A stretch of DNA of 64,000 nucleotides from Saccharothrix luteola. GTDB lineage: Bacteria > Actinomycetota > Actinomycetes > Mycobacteriales > Pseudonocardiaceae. Position numbers and translations under genes: made by a program. A model generated the notes under the pieces. That model was not told the origin of the DNA, ran no database searches, and saw only the letters and a program-made list of their open reading frames with translations. The stretch covers positions 312,964 through 376,963 of the forward strand of contig NZ_JAJHUO010000002.1 of assembly GCF_020859565.1 (NCBI RefSeq). The letters are read 5' to 3'. Below, piece by piece: positions 1-6,369 of the stretch. Position 1 is the first letter of the stretch. The number at the start of each line of letters is the position of its first letter.

Positions 1-84
1 GGCGCCGGGCCCCGGGGGGGCCCCCCCCCCCCCCACCCCCGCGCCCGCCGGGCGCCCCCCCCCCGGCGGGGGGCGGCGGCGCAT
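1..84. repeat. Low-complexity G/C-only tract at the left edge
   Basis: The first 84 bases contain only G and C apart from single A or T bases, with C homopolymers of eight to about fourteen and G runs of six or more. No reading frame or hairpin with a clear role is visible. Such composition differs from the coding DNA that follows and is typical of a poorly resolved contig edge, so the bases may not be accurate. From about base 85 the sequence becomes ordinary intergenic DNA ahead of the first gene. Confidence 0.6.
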
Positions 85-101
85 TCCCGGAAAACGCGCG
101 G

Positions 102-131
102 TTGATTGCCGAATGAGCGGCCAGTTATTCC
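102..131 (+). promoter_or_regulatory. Possible promoter upstream of the first NTF2-like gene
   Basis: A TTGATT element at 102-107 resembles a -35 box. It is followed 17-18 bases later by an AT-rich TTATTC (125-130) that would be a poor -10 box. It lies about 80 bases upstream of the ATG at 213, in the only AT-richer stretch of the leader. The -10 match is weak, so this is a suggestion only. Confidence 0.25.
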
Positions 132-212
132 GCGGTGAGTGAGCCGACCGGTCGTGCCATTAGCGTGTCCGGTGGGCCAAGCGGAATCCGTGAGGAAAGC
201 GAGGACTCTCCC

Positions 213-629
213 ATGACCGCCCAGATCGACTTGCAGAACCTGGACCTGACCGACGACCCGGATGTCCAGAACGACGTTTTCCTGGCCGCGTTCAACTCGG
301 GCCAGGGCGCCATCTTCGACAGCCTCTACCGGGACGACTCGATCTCCAACCTGTCCGGTGGGCCGTTGACCGGCCAGGCGCGCACGGACGCGATCATCGC
401 GCTGCTGGCGACGAAGCCGAAGCTGAAGTCCAAGGTCAAGGCCAGCTACACGGCGGGCGACACCTCGCTGATCATCGTGGACTACGACCTGGAGATCACC
501 AAGGAGGACGGCGGCAAGCAGCGCATCCTCGGCAAGTGCACCGACGTGCTGGTGCGGGGCGAGGACGGCAAGTGGGTGATGGCGGTGGACCGCCCGGTCG
601 CCGACAGCGTCGAGGACATCGAGGGCTGA
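213..629 (+). CDS. SnoaL/NTF2-fold small protein (SgcJ/EcaC-like), paralogue 1
   Basis: A 138-residue soluble protein without signal peptide. The pattern N-S-G near residue 28, an acidic LYRDDS stretch, a central SYTAGDTSLIIVDYDL strand pair and a C-terminal DGKWVMAVDRP strand is that of the NTF2-like SgcJ/EcaC and SnoaL families. These serve as cyclases, isomerases, hydratases or small-ligand binders in polyketide pathways. An upstream in-frame GTG at 135 exists, but the ATG at 213 has a GAGGAAAGCGAGGA ribosome site and gives the family's usual length. It is clearly homologous to the gene at 5799-6173 of the same cluster (shared GDT, VLxRGxDGKW segments). It heads the rightward genes followed by the flavin reductase and carboxylase. 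A role after chain release, such as ring closure or imine handling, is inferred. Confidence 0.8.
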   Translation: MTAQIDLQNLDLTDDPDVQNDVFLAAFNSGQGAIFDSLYRDDSISNLSGGPLTGQARTDAIIALLATKPKLKSKVKASYTAGDTSLIIVDYDLEITKEDGGKQRILGKCTDVLVRGEDGKWVMAVDRPVADSVEDIEG

Positions 630-693
630 GCCGCACGCGCGGGCCGCGTCGTCCGGCGCGGTCCGCGCCCTGCTCGCGGGAAGGACGTGTGCG

Positions 694-1218
694 ATGGAAC
701 TGGCACCCGAGCTGACCGGGGTGTCCCCGACCGAGATGCGCTCCACCCTCGCCCGCTTCGCCACCGGCGTCGTCGTGCTGACCGTCGGTGGCGAGCACAT
801 GCACGGGATGACCGCGAACGCGTTCAGCTCCGTGTCCCTCGACCCGCCGCTGGTGCTGTGCTGCGTGGCCCGCACGGCGACCATGCACGGCTCGATCGCC
901 GCCGCCGGGCACTTCGCCACATCGGTGCTGCGCGGCGACCAGGAGTCCAGCGCCCGCTGGTTCGCCGACGGCGACCGGCCCGCGGGACGCGCCCAGTTCG
1001 ACCGGGTGGACTGGGCGCCCGGCCCGGCCACCGGCGCGCCGGTGCTCGCCGGCTCGCTGGCGTGGCTGGAGTGCGAGCTGGTCGACGTGCACGAGGCGGG
1101 CGACCACTCGGTGTTCATCGGCCGGGTGCTCGGCGCGGGCCGGGGCGACGGGCGGGAAGGACTGGTGTTCTTCGACGGTGGCTACCGGCAGGTCGACACG
1201 AGCGAAAGGCGACGATGA
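694..1218 (+). CDS. Flavin reductase family protein (HpaC/RIF-like)
   Basis: A 174-residue flavin-reductase-like FMN-binding split-barrel protein. The N-terminal LARFATGVVVLTV, the HGMTANAFSSVSLDPPLVL core and the late D-H-S-V-F-I-G-R-V strand are hallmarks of the NAD(P)H:flavin oxidoreductase family, which supplies reduced FMN or FAD to two-component monooxygenases. The ATG at 694 is preceded by GGAAGGA at a good distance; a GTG at 687 opens another frame and is not used. Its stop overlaps the start of the carboxylase gene by ATGA, so the two are translationally coupled. No partner flavin monooxygenase lies in this window; it may be beyond the left edge, which would make this a tailoring component of the polyketide pathway. 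Confidence 0.85.
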   Translation: MELAPELTGVSPTEMRSTLARFATGVVVLTVGGEHMHGMTANAFSSVSLDPPLVLCCVARTATMHGSIAAAGHFATSVLRGDQESSARWFADGDRPAGRAQFDRVDWAPGPATGAPVLAGSLAWLECELVDVHEAGDHSVFIGRVLGAGRGDGREGLVFFDGGYRQVDTSERRR

Positions 1219-2798
1219 GCATCTCCGAGATGGACGTGCGGCCCGCCGTGCGCCCGACGCAGCCGCCGCCGCCGCGCACCATGCGGGCGTTGCGCGACCG
1301 GCGGGACGAGCTGGCCGGCCGCATCGCGCTGGGCGACCGGGTGGCGGTGGAGCGCCAGCACCGGCTGGGCAAGCGGACCGCCCGGGAACGGCTGGAGCTG
1401 TTGCTGGACGAGGGTTCGTTCGTCGAGGTGGACATGTACCGGCGCGGCACGACCGGTGCGCACACCGACGGCGTGGTCGCGGGCTCCGGCACCGTGGACG
1501 GGCGGCGGGTGTTCGTCTACGCGCAGGACTTCACCATTTCCGGCGGCTCGCTGGGCGCGGGCCACGCCGAGAAGATCCACAAGGTGATGGACATGGCGGT
1601 GGCCACCGGGTCGCCGATCGTCGCGTTGAACGACAGCGGTGGCGCGCGCATCCAGGAAGGCGTGATGGCGCTCAACGGCTACGGCGGCATCTTCCGCCGC
1701 CAGGTCGAGGCGTCCGGCATCGTGCCGCAGATCAGCGTGGTGCTGGGGCCGTGCGCCGGTGGCGCGGCCTACTCGCCCGCGCTGGCCGACTTCACGTTCA
1801 TGGTGCGGGAGACCGCTCAGATGTACCTGACCGGGCCGGACGTGGTGCAGGCGGTCAGCGGCGAGCGGGTGACGCACAACCAGCTCGGCGGCGCGGACGT
1901 GCACGGCTCGCTGTCCGGCGTGGCGTCGTTCGTGCACGACGACGAGGAGAGCTGCCTGGCCGACGTGCGGTACCTGCTGTCGTTGCTGCCGTCGAACAAC
2001 CTGGAGCCGCCGCCGTCGTGCGAGCCGCCTGACGAGGACGACGACGTGCGGCCCGACCTGGCCTCCCTCGTGCCGGTGTCGCCGAACCAACCCTACGACA
2101 TCCGGTCGGTGATCGGCGAGGTCGTGGACGACGGCGAGTTCCTGGAGGTGCACGAGGGCTGGGCGGCCAACGTGGTGTGCGCGTTCGCCCGGGTCGGTGG
2201 CGAGGTCGTGGGCGTGGTCGGCAACCAGCCGCTGGTGCTGGCGGGCGTGCTGGACACGGCGGCGTCGCAGAAGGCGGCCCGGTTCGTGCGGTTCTGCGAC
2301 GCGTTCGCCATCCCGCTGGTGACGCTGGTGGACGTGCCGGGCTTCCTGCCGGGCACCGACCAGGAGTACGGCGGCGCGATCCGGCACGGCGCGAAGCTGC
2401 TGTACGCCTACTGCGAGGCCTCCGTGCCGCGGGTGCAGGTCATCCTGCGCAAGGCGTACGGCGGCGCGTACATCGTGATGGACTCGCGGTCGATCGGCTG
2501 CGACCTGTCGCTGGCCTGGCCGACCAACGAGATCGCGGTGATGGGCGCGGAGGCCGCCGTGAACGTCATCCACCGCAAGGAACTGGCCGCCGCCGCCGAT
2601 CCGGACGAGCTGCGGCGGGTGCTGGTGGCCCGTTACGCGGACGAGCTGGCGCACCCGTACTACGCGGCCGAGCGCGGCCTGGTGGACGACGTGATCGACC
2701 CGGCGCAGACGCGGGCGGCGGTGCGGCGAGGGCTGGAAATGCTGCGCGACAAGCGTCGTCGCAGTCCGGCGCGCAAGCACGGCAACGTGCCGCTGTGA
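1215..2798 (+). CDS. Acyl-CoA carboxylase carboxyltransferase (beta) subunit, AccD/PccB family
   Basis: A 527-residue biotin-dependent carboxyltransferase, full length for the family. Crotonase-like halves are visible: LGKRTARERLELLLDEGSF at the N terminus, GGARIQEGV, GPCAGGAAYSPALADF, then in the second half VDVPGFLPGTDQE and AYGGAYIVMDSRSIG. It transfers CO2 from biotin to acyl-CoA to make PKS extender units. At residue 420 the protein has Ile in GGAYIVM; in PccB-type enzymes an Asp here favours propionyl-CoA, whereas Ile is found in acetyl-CoA-accepting AccB-type enzymes. That fits the all-malonyl ATs of the PKS. The ATG at 1215 overlaps the flavin reductase stop; the much longer open frame upstream is out-of-frame reading of that gene. 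No biotinylated alpha subunit is encoded nearby, so it must use one from elsewhere. Confidence 0.93.
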   Translation: MSISEMDVRPAVRPTQPPPPRTMRALRDRRDELAGRIALGDRVAVERQHRLGKRTARERLELLLDEGSFVEVDMYRRGTTGAHTDGVVAGSGTVDGRRVFVYAQDFTISGGSLGAGHAEKIHKVMDMAVATGSPIVALNDSGGARIQEGVMALNGYGGIFRRQVEASGIVPQISVVLGPCAGGAAYSPALADFTFMVRETAQMYLTGPDVVQAVSGERVTHNQLGGADVHGSLSGVASFVHDDEESCLADVRYLLSLLPSNNLEPPPSCEPPDEDDDVRPDLASLVPVSPNQPYDIRSVIGEVVDDGEFLEVHEGWAANVVCAFARVGGEVVGVVGNQPLVLAGVLDTAASQKAARFVRFCDAFAIPLVTLVDVPGFLPGTDQEYGGAIRHGAKLLYAYCEASVPRVQVILRKAYGGAYIVMDSRSIGCDLSLAWPTNEIAVMGAEAAVNVIHRKELAAAADPDELRRVLVARYADELAHPYYAAERGLVDDVIDPAQTRAAVRRGLEMLRDKRRRSPARKHGNVPL

Positions 2799-2814
2799 CG
2801 AGCTGGACGGCTCG

Positions 2815-2844
2815 GGAGCCGGGCGGCGCCAGCCCTCCGGCTCC
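2815..2844. terminator. Bidirectional hairpin between convergent genes
   Basis: GGAGCCGG at 2815-2822 pairs perfectly with CCGGCTCC at 2837-2844, and GGGC/GCCC can form an alternative inner stem. It lies in the 54-base gap between the carboxylase stop and the stop of the convergent small gene, the expected place for a factor-independent actinobacterial terminator. There is no U-tract. Confidence 0.5.
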
Positions 2845-2852
2845 TGGGCCGG

Positions 2853-3161
2853 TCACCGGCCGGTGAGGTCCGGCAACGCGCGCCGTTCCGGGACGCCATC
2901 GGTGACCCACACCAAGCGGGCGTCGGTGGCGGGCGGGCGGCTGAGCAGGCGGGCGGCGCGTTCGGGCGACCGCAGCCGCATCCGCGTGCCGCCGTTGGCG
3001 AGTACGACTTCGGCGTGGTCGGGGAAGGCCAGGCCCCAGGCGGCGATGTCGGCGTCGGTGTTGTCGTGCACCTGGACGACGGCGAACAGCCGGGGCGCGT
3101 CGTCGGCCACCATCTCGGCCACGAAGGTGTCCAGGTCGGGTACGAGCTCGGTCTCGGTCAT
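2853..3161 (-). CDS. Small hypothetical protein
   Basis: A 102-residue acidic, soluble protein that I do not assign to a family. It starts at an ATG (3161), has no signal or membrane segment, and has a plausible alpha/beta pattern with a conserved-looking VWVTDGVPERR near the C terminus. Codon use is like its neighbours, which supports it being real. It is divergent from the Scr1-type regulator, with 108 bases between the two starts, and convergent with the carboxylase. Function unknown; the divergent arrangement suggests it could be controlled by that regulator. Confidence 0.6.
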   Translation of the reverse strand: MTETELVPDLDTFVAEMVADDAPRLFAVVQVHDNTDADIAAWGLAFPDHAEVVLANGGTRMRLRSPERAARLLSRPPATDARLVWVTDGVPERRALPDLTGR

Positions 3162-3269
3162 GGCGCAACGCTAGCGATTGAAATTCAGTTTGCGGCTCAA
3201 GTGGCATGGAGTCCGCTCGATGGAGTGAATGGCAGCGGGGATGCCGGGGCGGTCGGGCAGACTCCGGGT

Positions 3270-4109
3270 GTGATCACATCCGACCCCGGCCCGATCGTGC
3301 AGCGGATCCTGCTGGGTGCCGAGTTGCGCGACGCGCGGGAGGCCGCGGGCCTGTCCAGCGCCGACGCGGGCAAGGCCCTCGGCTGGTACTCGGGGAAGCT
3401 GTCGAAGGTCGAGCAGGGCGACCTGCAGGTCAGCGAGAAGGACCTGGCCAAGATCGTCCGGATCTACGGGATCCCCGAGTCCGCCGCTCCGGAGCTGCGG
3501 CGGTTGGCTACCGAGTCTCGCCGCAAGCTGCCACCGGCTCGGGTTCCGGAGCACTCGGTGAAGTACGTGAACCTGGAGCGCGCGGCCACCGAGTTGAAGG
3601 TCTTCAACCTCGACTGCGTGCCAGGAATCGTGCAGACCGCCCACTACGCCAGGGCGCTGCTGGAGCGGTCGGTGACCGCCTCGGCCACCGACGTCGACCG
3701 GATGGCCGAGGACCGGGCGAAGCGGCTGGAGTGGATGAAATCCGAAGGTGCGCCCCGCCTCTGGTTGGTGCTCAGCGAAGAGGCGTTGCACCGCGAGATC
3801 GGCGGGCCGGAGGTGATGCGGGCCCAGCTGGCCGAGCTCCGGGCGCTGGGGAAGCTGCCGCACGTGTGCGTTCAGGTCGTGCCGTTCGACGCCGGTGCGC
3901 ACTCCTCCCATGGTGTCGCCTTCACGATCCTGACCCTGCTCGCGGGGCGGCCGGGGATCGTCTACGTCGAAGGGCTGACCGCTTCGGACTACCTGGGGCG
4001 CGAGCACGTCCGCACCTACAACCTCGCTTTCGACAGCCTGCGGGCCAACGCCTTGAGCGAGCAGCGCACGGTTGAGAAGATCAATCGGCGTATTCGCGAG
4101 CTGTCTTAG
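3270..4109 (+). CDS. Scr1/WhiJ-type helix-turn-helix regulator (DUF5753)
   Basis: A 279-residue DNA-binding protein. An XRE-type helix-turn-helix occupies about residues 10-65 (LRDAREAAGLSSADAGKAL, then GKLSKVEQGD). The rest is the DUF5753 domain, with the typical LDCVPGIVQT-YARALLE stretch, LVLSEEALHREIGG, LPHVCVQVVPF, HSSHGVAFTIL and VYVEG. The frame is open further upstream, but GTG 3270 gives the family's normal length and N terminus. It is followed nine bases later by a DUF397 gene, the standard partner in actinomycetes, where such pairs act in developmental and antibiotic regulation and have been likened to toxin-antitoxin units. Its place inside the alkaloid cluster makes it a candidate cluster regulator, by inference. 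Confidence 0.88.
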   Translation: MITSDPGPIVQRILLGAELRDAREAAGLSSADAGKALGWYSGKLSKVEQGDLQVSEKDLAKIVRIYGIPESAAPELRRLATESRRKLPPARVPEHSVKYVNLERAATELKVFNLDCVPGIVQTAHYARALLERSVTASATDVDRMAEDRAKRLEWMKSEGAPRLWLVLSEEALHREIGGPEVMRAQLAELRALGKLPHVCVQVVPFDAGAHSSHGVAFTILTLLAGRPGIVYVEGLTASDYLGREHVRTYNLAFDSLRANALSEQRTVEKINRRIRELS

Positions 4110-4118
4110 GAGCGGCCA

Positions 4119-4280
4119 ATGTGGCGGAAGTCGTCGCGCAGTGGTGGGGCGCAGAACTGCGTCGAGGTGGCTCGGTCCGCCGAACGGGCGGCGGTGCGGG
4201 ACACCAAGAGCCGGGAGTCGGGGACGTTGGTGTTCCGGCCGGGGGCGTTCCAGGCGTTCCTCAACACCCTCAAGCAGTGA
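4119..4280 (+). CDS. DUF397 domain protein (partner of Scr1-like regulator)
   Basis: A 53-residue protein, ATG at 4119 with AGGAGC upstream overlapping the regulator's stop region. It shows the DUF397 pattern: WRKSSRSG near the start, NCVEVA, an RDTK in the place of the usual RDSK(D/N), then L-x-F-x-P-x-A-F near residue 45. DUF397 proteins (BldB/AbaA-associated type) bind or modulate the adjacent DUF5753 regulator. The operon with the preceding gene is clear from the nine-base gap. It is short and easily missed by gene finders. Confidence 0.85.
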   Translation: MWRKSSRSGGAQNCVEVARSAERAAVRDTKSRESGTLVFRPGAFQAFLNTLKQ

Positions 4281-4282
4281 GA

Positions 4283-4319
4283 ACGGCCCACCGACCGGGG
4301 AACGCGGTCGGTGGGCCGT
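4283..4319. terminator. Strong bidirectional hairpin terminator
   Basis: A perfect 15-bp stem: ACGGCCCACCGACCG at 4283-4297 pairs with CGGTCGGTGGGCCGT at 4305-4319 around a 7-base loop. It begins two bases after the DUF397 stop and precedes the 3' end of the convergent aminotransferase gene, so it can end both transcripts. Confidence 0.8.
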
Positions 4320-4348
4320 CGGGGACAGCCGACCCCTGGGGGTGTGGG

Positions 4349-5797
4349 TCAGCCGGGTAGGAGGGCGTTCGGGTTGTCGCGCAGCGCGGTGCACGCGGCG
4401 CGCAGGCCGGTGGCCAGTCGGTCGATCTGCTCGTCGGTGATGAAGACCGACGGTTCGAAGCGCAGGGTGTGGGTGGCGCTGGCGGTGGGGAAGACGCGGA
4501 CGTGGTGGGCGTTGAGCAGGTAGCCCGCCAACACGTAGCCGAGGAGGCCCTGGCCGGCCAGCTCGCCCACCGGGCCCGCGGCGCCGGTCTGGTCGTGGAA
4601 CTCCAGGCCCAGCATCAGCCCGCGACCGCGGACGTCGGCGACGACGGTCGGGAAGTCGGCCTGGACCGCGCGCAACGCCGACGCCAGCGCCTGGCCCCGT
4701 TCCGCCGCACGTCCGCAGGCGTCGAGCCGCTCGACCAGGTCGACCACCCGCGAACCGATGTGGCAGGAGAACGCGTCCTTGGCGAACGTCGAGCTGTGCA
4801 CCAGCTCGAACTCCGGCACGTAGGCCGACTGCCGGATCAGGGTCACGGCCGCCTTGGCGATGCCGCCGCCGAGTGCCTTGGCCAGCAGCACGTAATCGCC
4901 GCGCAGCCCGACGTGCGACGACGCGAAGAACGCGCCGGTCCGCCCGATCCCGGTCTGGATCTCGTCCACCACGACCGGGAAGCCGCCCGCGTCGGCCGCG
5001 GCGCGGATGTCGGCCGCCACCTCGGCGTCGAGCACGTGGATGCCGCCCTCGCCCTGGATCGGTTCCACGAAGAACGCGGCGATCACCGGCAGGTCGCGTT
5101 CCACCAGTCGGCCGTCGCGGACGTCGAGCAGCGTGACGCGGCACGCCTCGACCTCCTTGGCGACCTCGCCGCCCGCCACGAACCGCGCCTGCGCGGCCAG
5201 CGCCCGGAACGGCAGCCGGTAACCGGCGTTGTGGGTGAGCTGCACGCTGCCCGCCAGCTTGCCGTGGAACGACCCTTCGAGCGTCAGGAACACCGGCGGC
5301 GCGTCGTACCGGCCCTCGTTGTGCTCGCGGACCCGTTCGGCCAGGTCGGCGGGCGCGTCGGCCAGATGCGCCTCGATCTCGTCGCGCAGCGCCGCGACCC
5401 GCGCGCCGCGGGCCATCTCGGCGTGCTTCAACGCGATCTCGACGGCTTCCGCGCCGGTGCTGGCGAAGATCGCCGAGTACGGCTCGTCGGTGCCGAACTC
5501 CCGCCACAGCACGCGGTTCAGCGCGAGGGCCAGGTCGTTGGCGTAGGGGTGGTCGGAGAACTGCGCGTGCACGGGGACCTGCCGGTCCAGCAGGTCCCGG
5601 GCGCACCGCACGACCTCCGGGTGGTTGTGGCCCAGCACCAGCGAGCCGTAACCGCCGACGAAGTCCACCACCGGCACCTCGTCGCCGGACGGCCGGCGCC
5701 ACCACAGCGTGTCCGCTTCGCCGCGCACGTACTCGGCGTCCAGCCCCAGCTGGGACAACAGGCCGCCCAGGTGCGCCTCGGCCAGTCGCGGCTCCAT
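4349..5797 (-). CDS. PLP-dependent class III (omega) aminotransferase
   Basis: A 482-residue fold-type I, class III aminotransferase. Features are VDFVGGYGSLVLGHNHPEVV (N-terminal substrate lobe), FASTGAEAVE, FHGKLAGS, FFVEPIQGEGG, VVVDEIQTGIGRTG with the PLP-pairing Asp, and the Schiff-base lysine K307 in LLAKALGGG. It is expected to convert the aldehyde released by the PKS terminal reductase to a primary amine, as the omega-transaminases of coelimycin-, cyclizidine- and argimycin-type pathways do. The start ATG 5797 sits one base after the stop of the upstream NTF2-like gene, so the two are co-translated. Transcription is divergent from the PKS genes. A role in amino-acid metabolism is possible, but the context with a reductase-terminated PKS argues strongly for the alkaloid pathway. 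Confidence 0.9.
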   Translation of the reverse strand: MEPRLAEAHLGGLLSQLGLDAEYVRGEADTLWWRRPSGDEVPVVDFVGGYGSLVLGHNHPEVVRCARDLLDRQVPVHAQFSDHPYANDLALALNRVLWREFGTDEPYSAIFASTGAEAVEIALKHAEMARGARVAALRDEIEAHLADAPADLAERVREHNEGRYDAPPVFLTLEGSFHGKLAGSVQLTHNAGYRLPFRALAAQARFVAGGEVAKEVEACRVTLLDVRDGRLVERDLPVIAAFFVEPIQGEGGIHVLDAEVAADIRAAADAGGFPVVVDEIQTGIGRTGAFFASSHVGLRGDYVLLAKALGGGIAKAAVTLIRQSAYVPEFELVHSSTFAKDAFSCHIGSRVVDLVERLDACGRAAERGQALASALRAVQADFPTVVADVRGRGLMLGLEFHDQTGAAGPVGELAGQGLLGYVLAGYLLNAHHVRVFPTASATHTLRFEPSVFITDEQIDRLATGLRAACTALRDNPNALLPG

Positions 5798-5798
5798 G

Positions 5799-6173
5799 TC
5801 AGTTGTCGCCGAACGGGTTGTCGATGGCGTAGCGCCACTTGCCGTCCGGGCCCCTGCGCAGCACGTCCAGGCCCGTGCCGGACAGCGGCTCCTCGCCCTC
5901 GATGTCGAACGACCAGTCGACCACCAGCAGCGCGGTGTCGCCGGTCACGTACGACTCCTTGAGCTCGGCGCGCATCGCCGGGCGCTTGGCCATGAACTCC
6001 TTCACGGCCTGCTCGTGCTCGGCGCCGCTGATGGGGTTCTCGGGGGCCCACACCGACACGGCGTCCTCGGTGTAGAGCGACAGGACGGCGTCGACGTCGC
6101 CCGAGTTCATCGCCCGGACGTACAGCGCGGTCATCTTGGTGGCGTCCTCGGGCAACGCGAAGTTCGTGGTCAT
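5799..6173 (-). CDS. SnoaL/NTF2-fold small protein (SgcJ/EcaC-like), paralogue 2
   Basis: A 124-residue NTF2-like protein without signal peptide. The NSGDVDAVLSLYTEDAV helix-strand, SYVTGDTALLVVDWSF and VLRRGPDGKWRYAIDNPF segments match the SgcJ/EcaC family and the paralogue at 213-629. The ATG at 6173 has an AGAAAGGGA ribosome site; the frame remains open upstream to 6527 but runs under the PKS start. Its stop lies one base before the aminotransferase ATG (TGA-C-ATG), giving tight coupling. This pairing with the transaminase suggests that it acts on the aminated or cyclised chain, for example as a cyclase or dehydratase of the cyclic imine. The substrate is inferred, not shown. Confidence 0.82.
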   Translation of the reverse strand: MTTNFALPEDATKMTALYVRAMNSGDVDAVLSLYTEDAVSVWAPENPISGAEHEQAVKEFMAKRPAMRAELKESYVTGDTALLVVDWSFDIEGEEPLSGTGLDVLRRGPDGKWRYAIDNPFGDN

Positions 6174-6369
6174 GGGGACCAGTCCCTTTCTGGGTTTGGC
6201 CGGTTCTGGGTCGGGCCGGAATGACGGCACCGACGTTAACCAGGACTCGGTCACGCGCCGGTAATTCGCCGGCCGGAGAACGCCCGACGACCGTTTCGTG
6301 ACTGCGCGGGCGCAATTCGTCGGTAGAACCGGAGATCGGAAAACCATCCCGCTCGCGAAGGGCTTGTCG
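6174..6369. promoter_or_regulatory. Divergent control region between PKS and aminotransferase operons
   Basis: This 196-base gap separates the leftward NTF2/aminotransferase pair from the rightward PKS genes, so promoters for both must lie here. Inside is a short inverted repeat, GCCGG at 6257-6261 and CCGGC at 6269-6273 around TAATTCG, which could be an operator. No convincing -35/-10 pair is visible by eye. The location is firm; the internal elements are weak. Confidence 0.45.

Noticed and set aside
687..1214. Upstream extension of the carboxylase frame to a GTG at 687
   Set aside because: That part is the flavin reductase read in the wrong frame; the ATG at 1215 with the ATGA overlap gives the normal N terminus.
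3171..5705. Very long minus-strand open frame over the Scr1 regulator and aminotransferase
   Set aside because: It is a shadow in GC-rich DNA: the Arg/Pro/Gly-rich translation has no fold, and the real genes in other frames show clear family motifs and codon bias.
6298..6369. Alternative PKS start adding 24 residues
   Set aside because: KS domains begin within a few residues of the later ATG, which has its own ribosome site.
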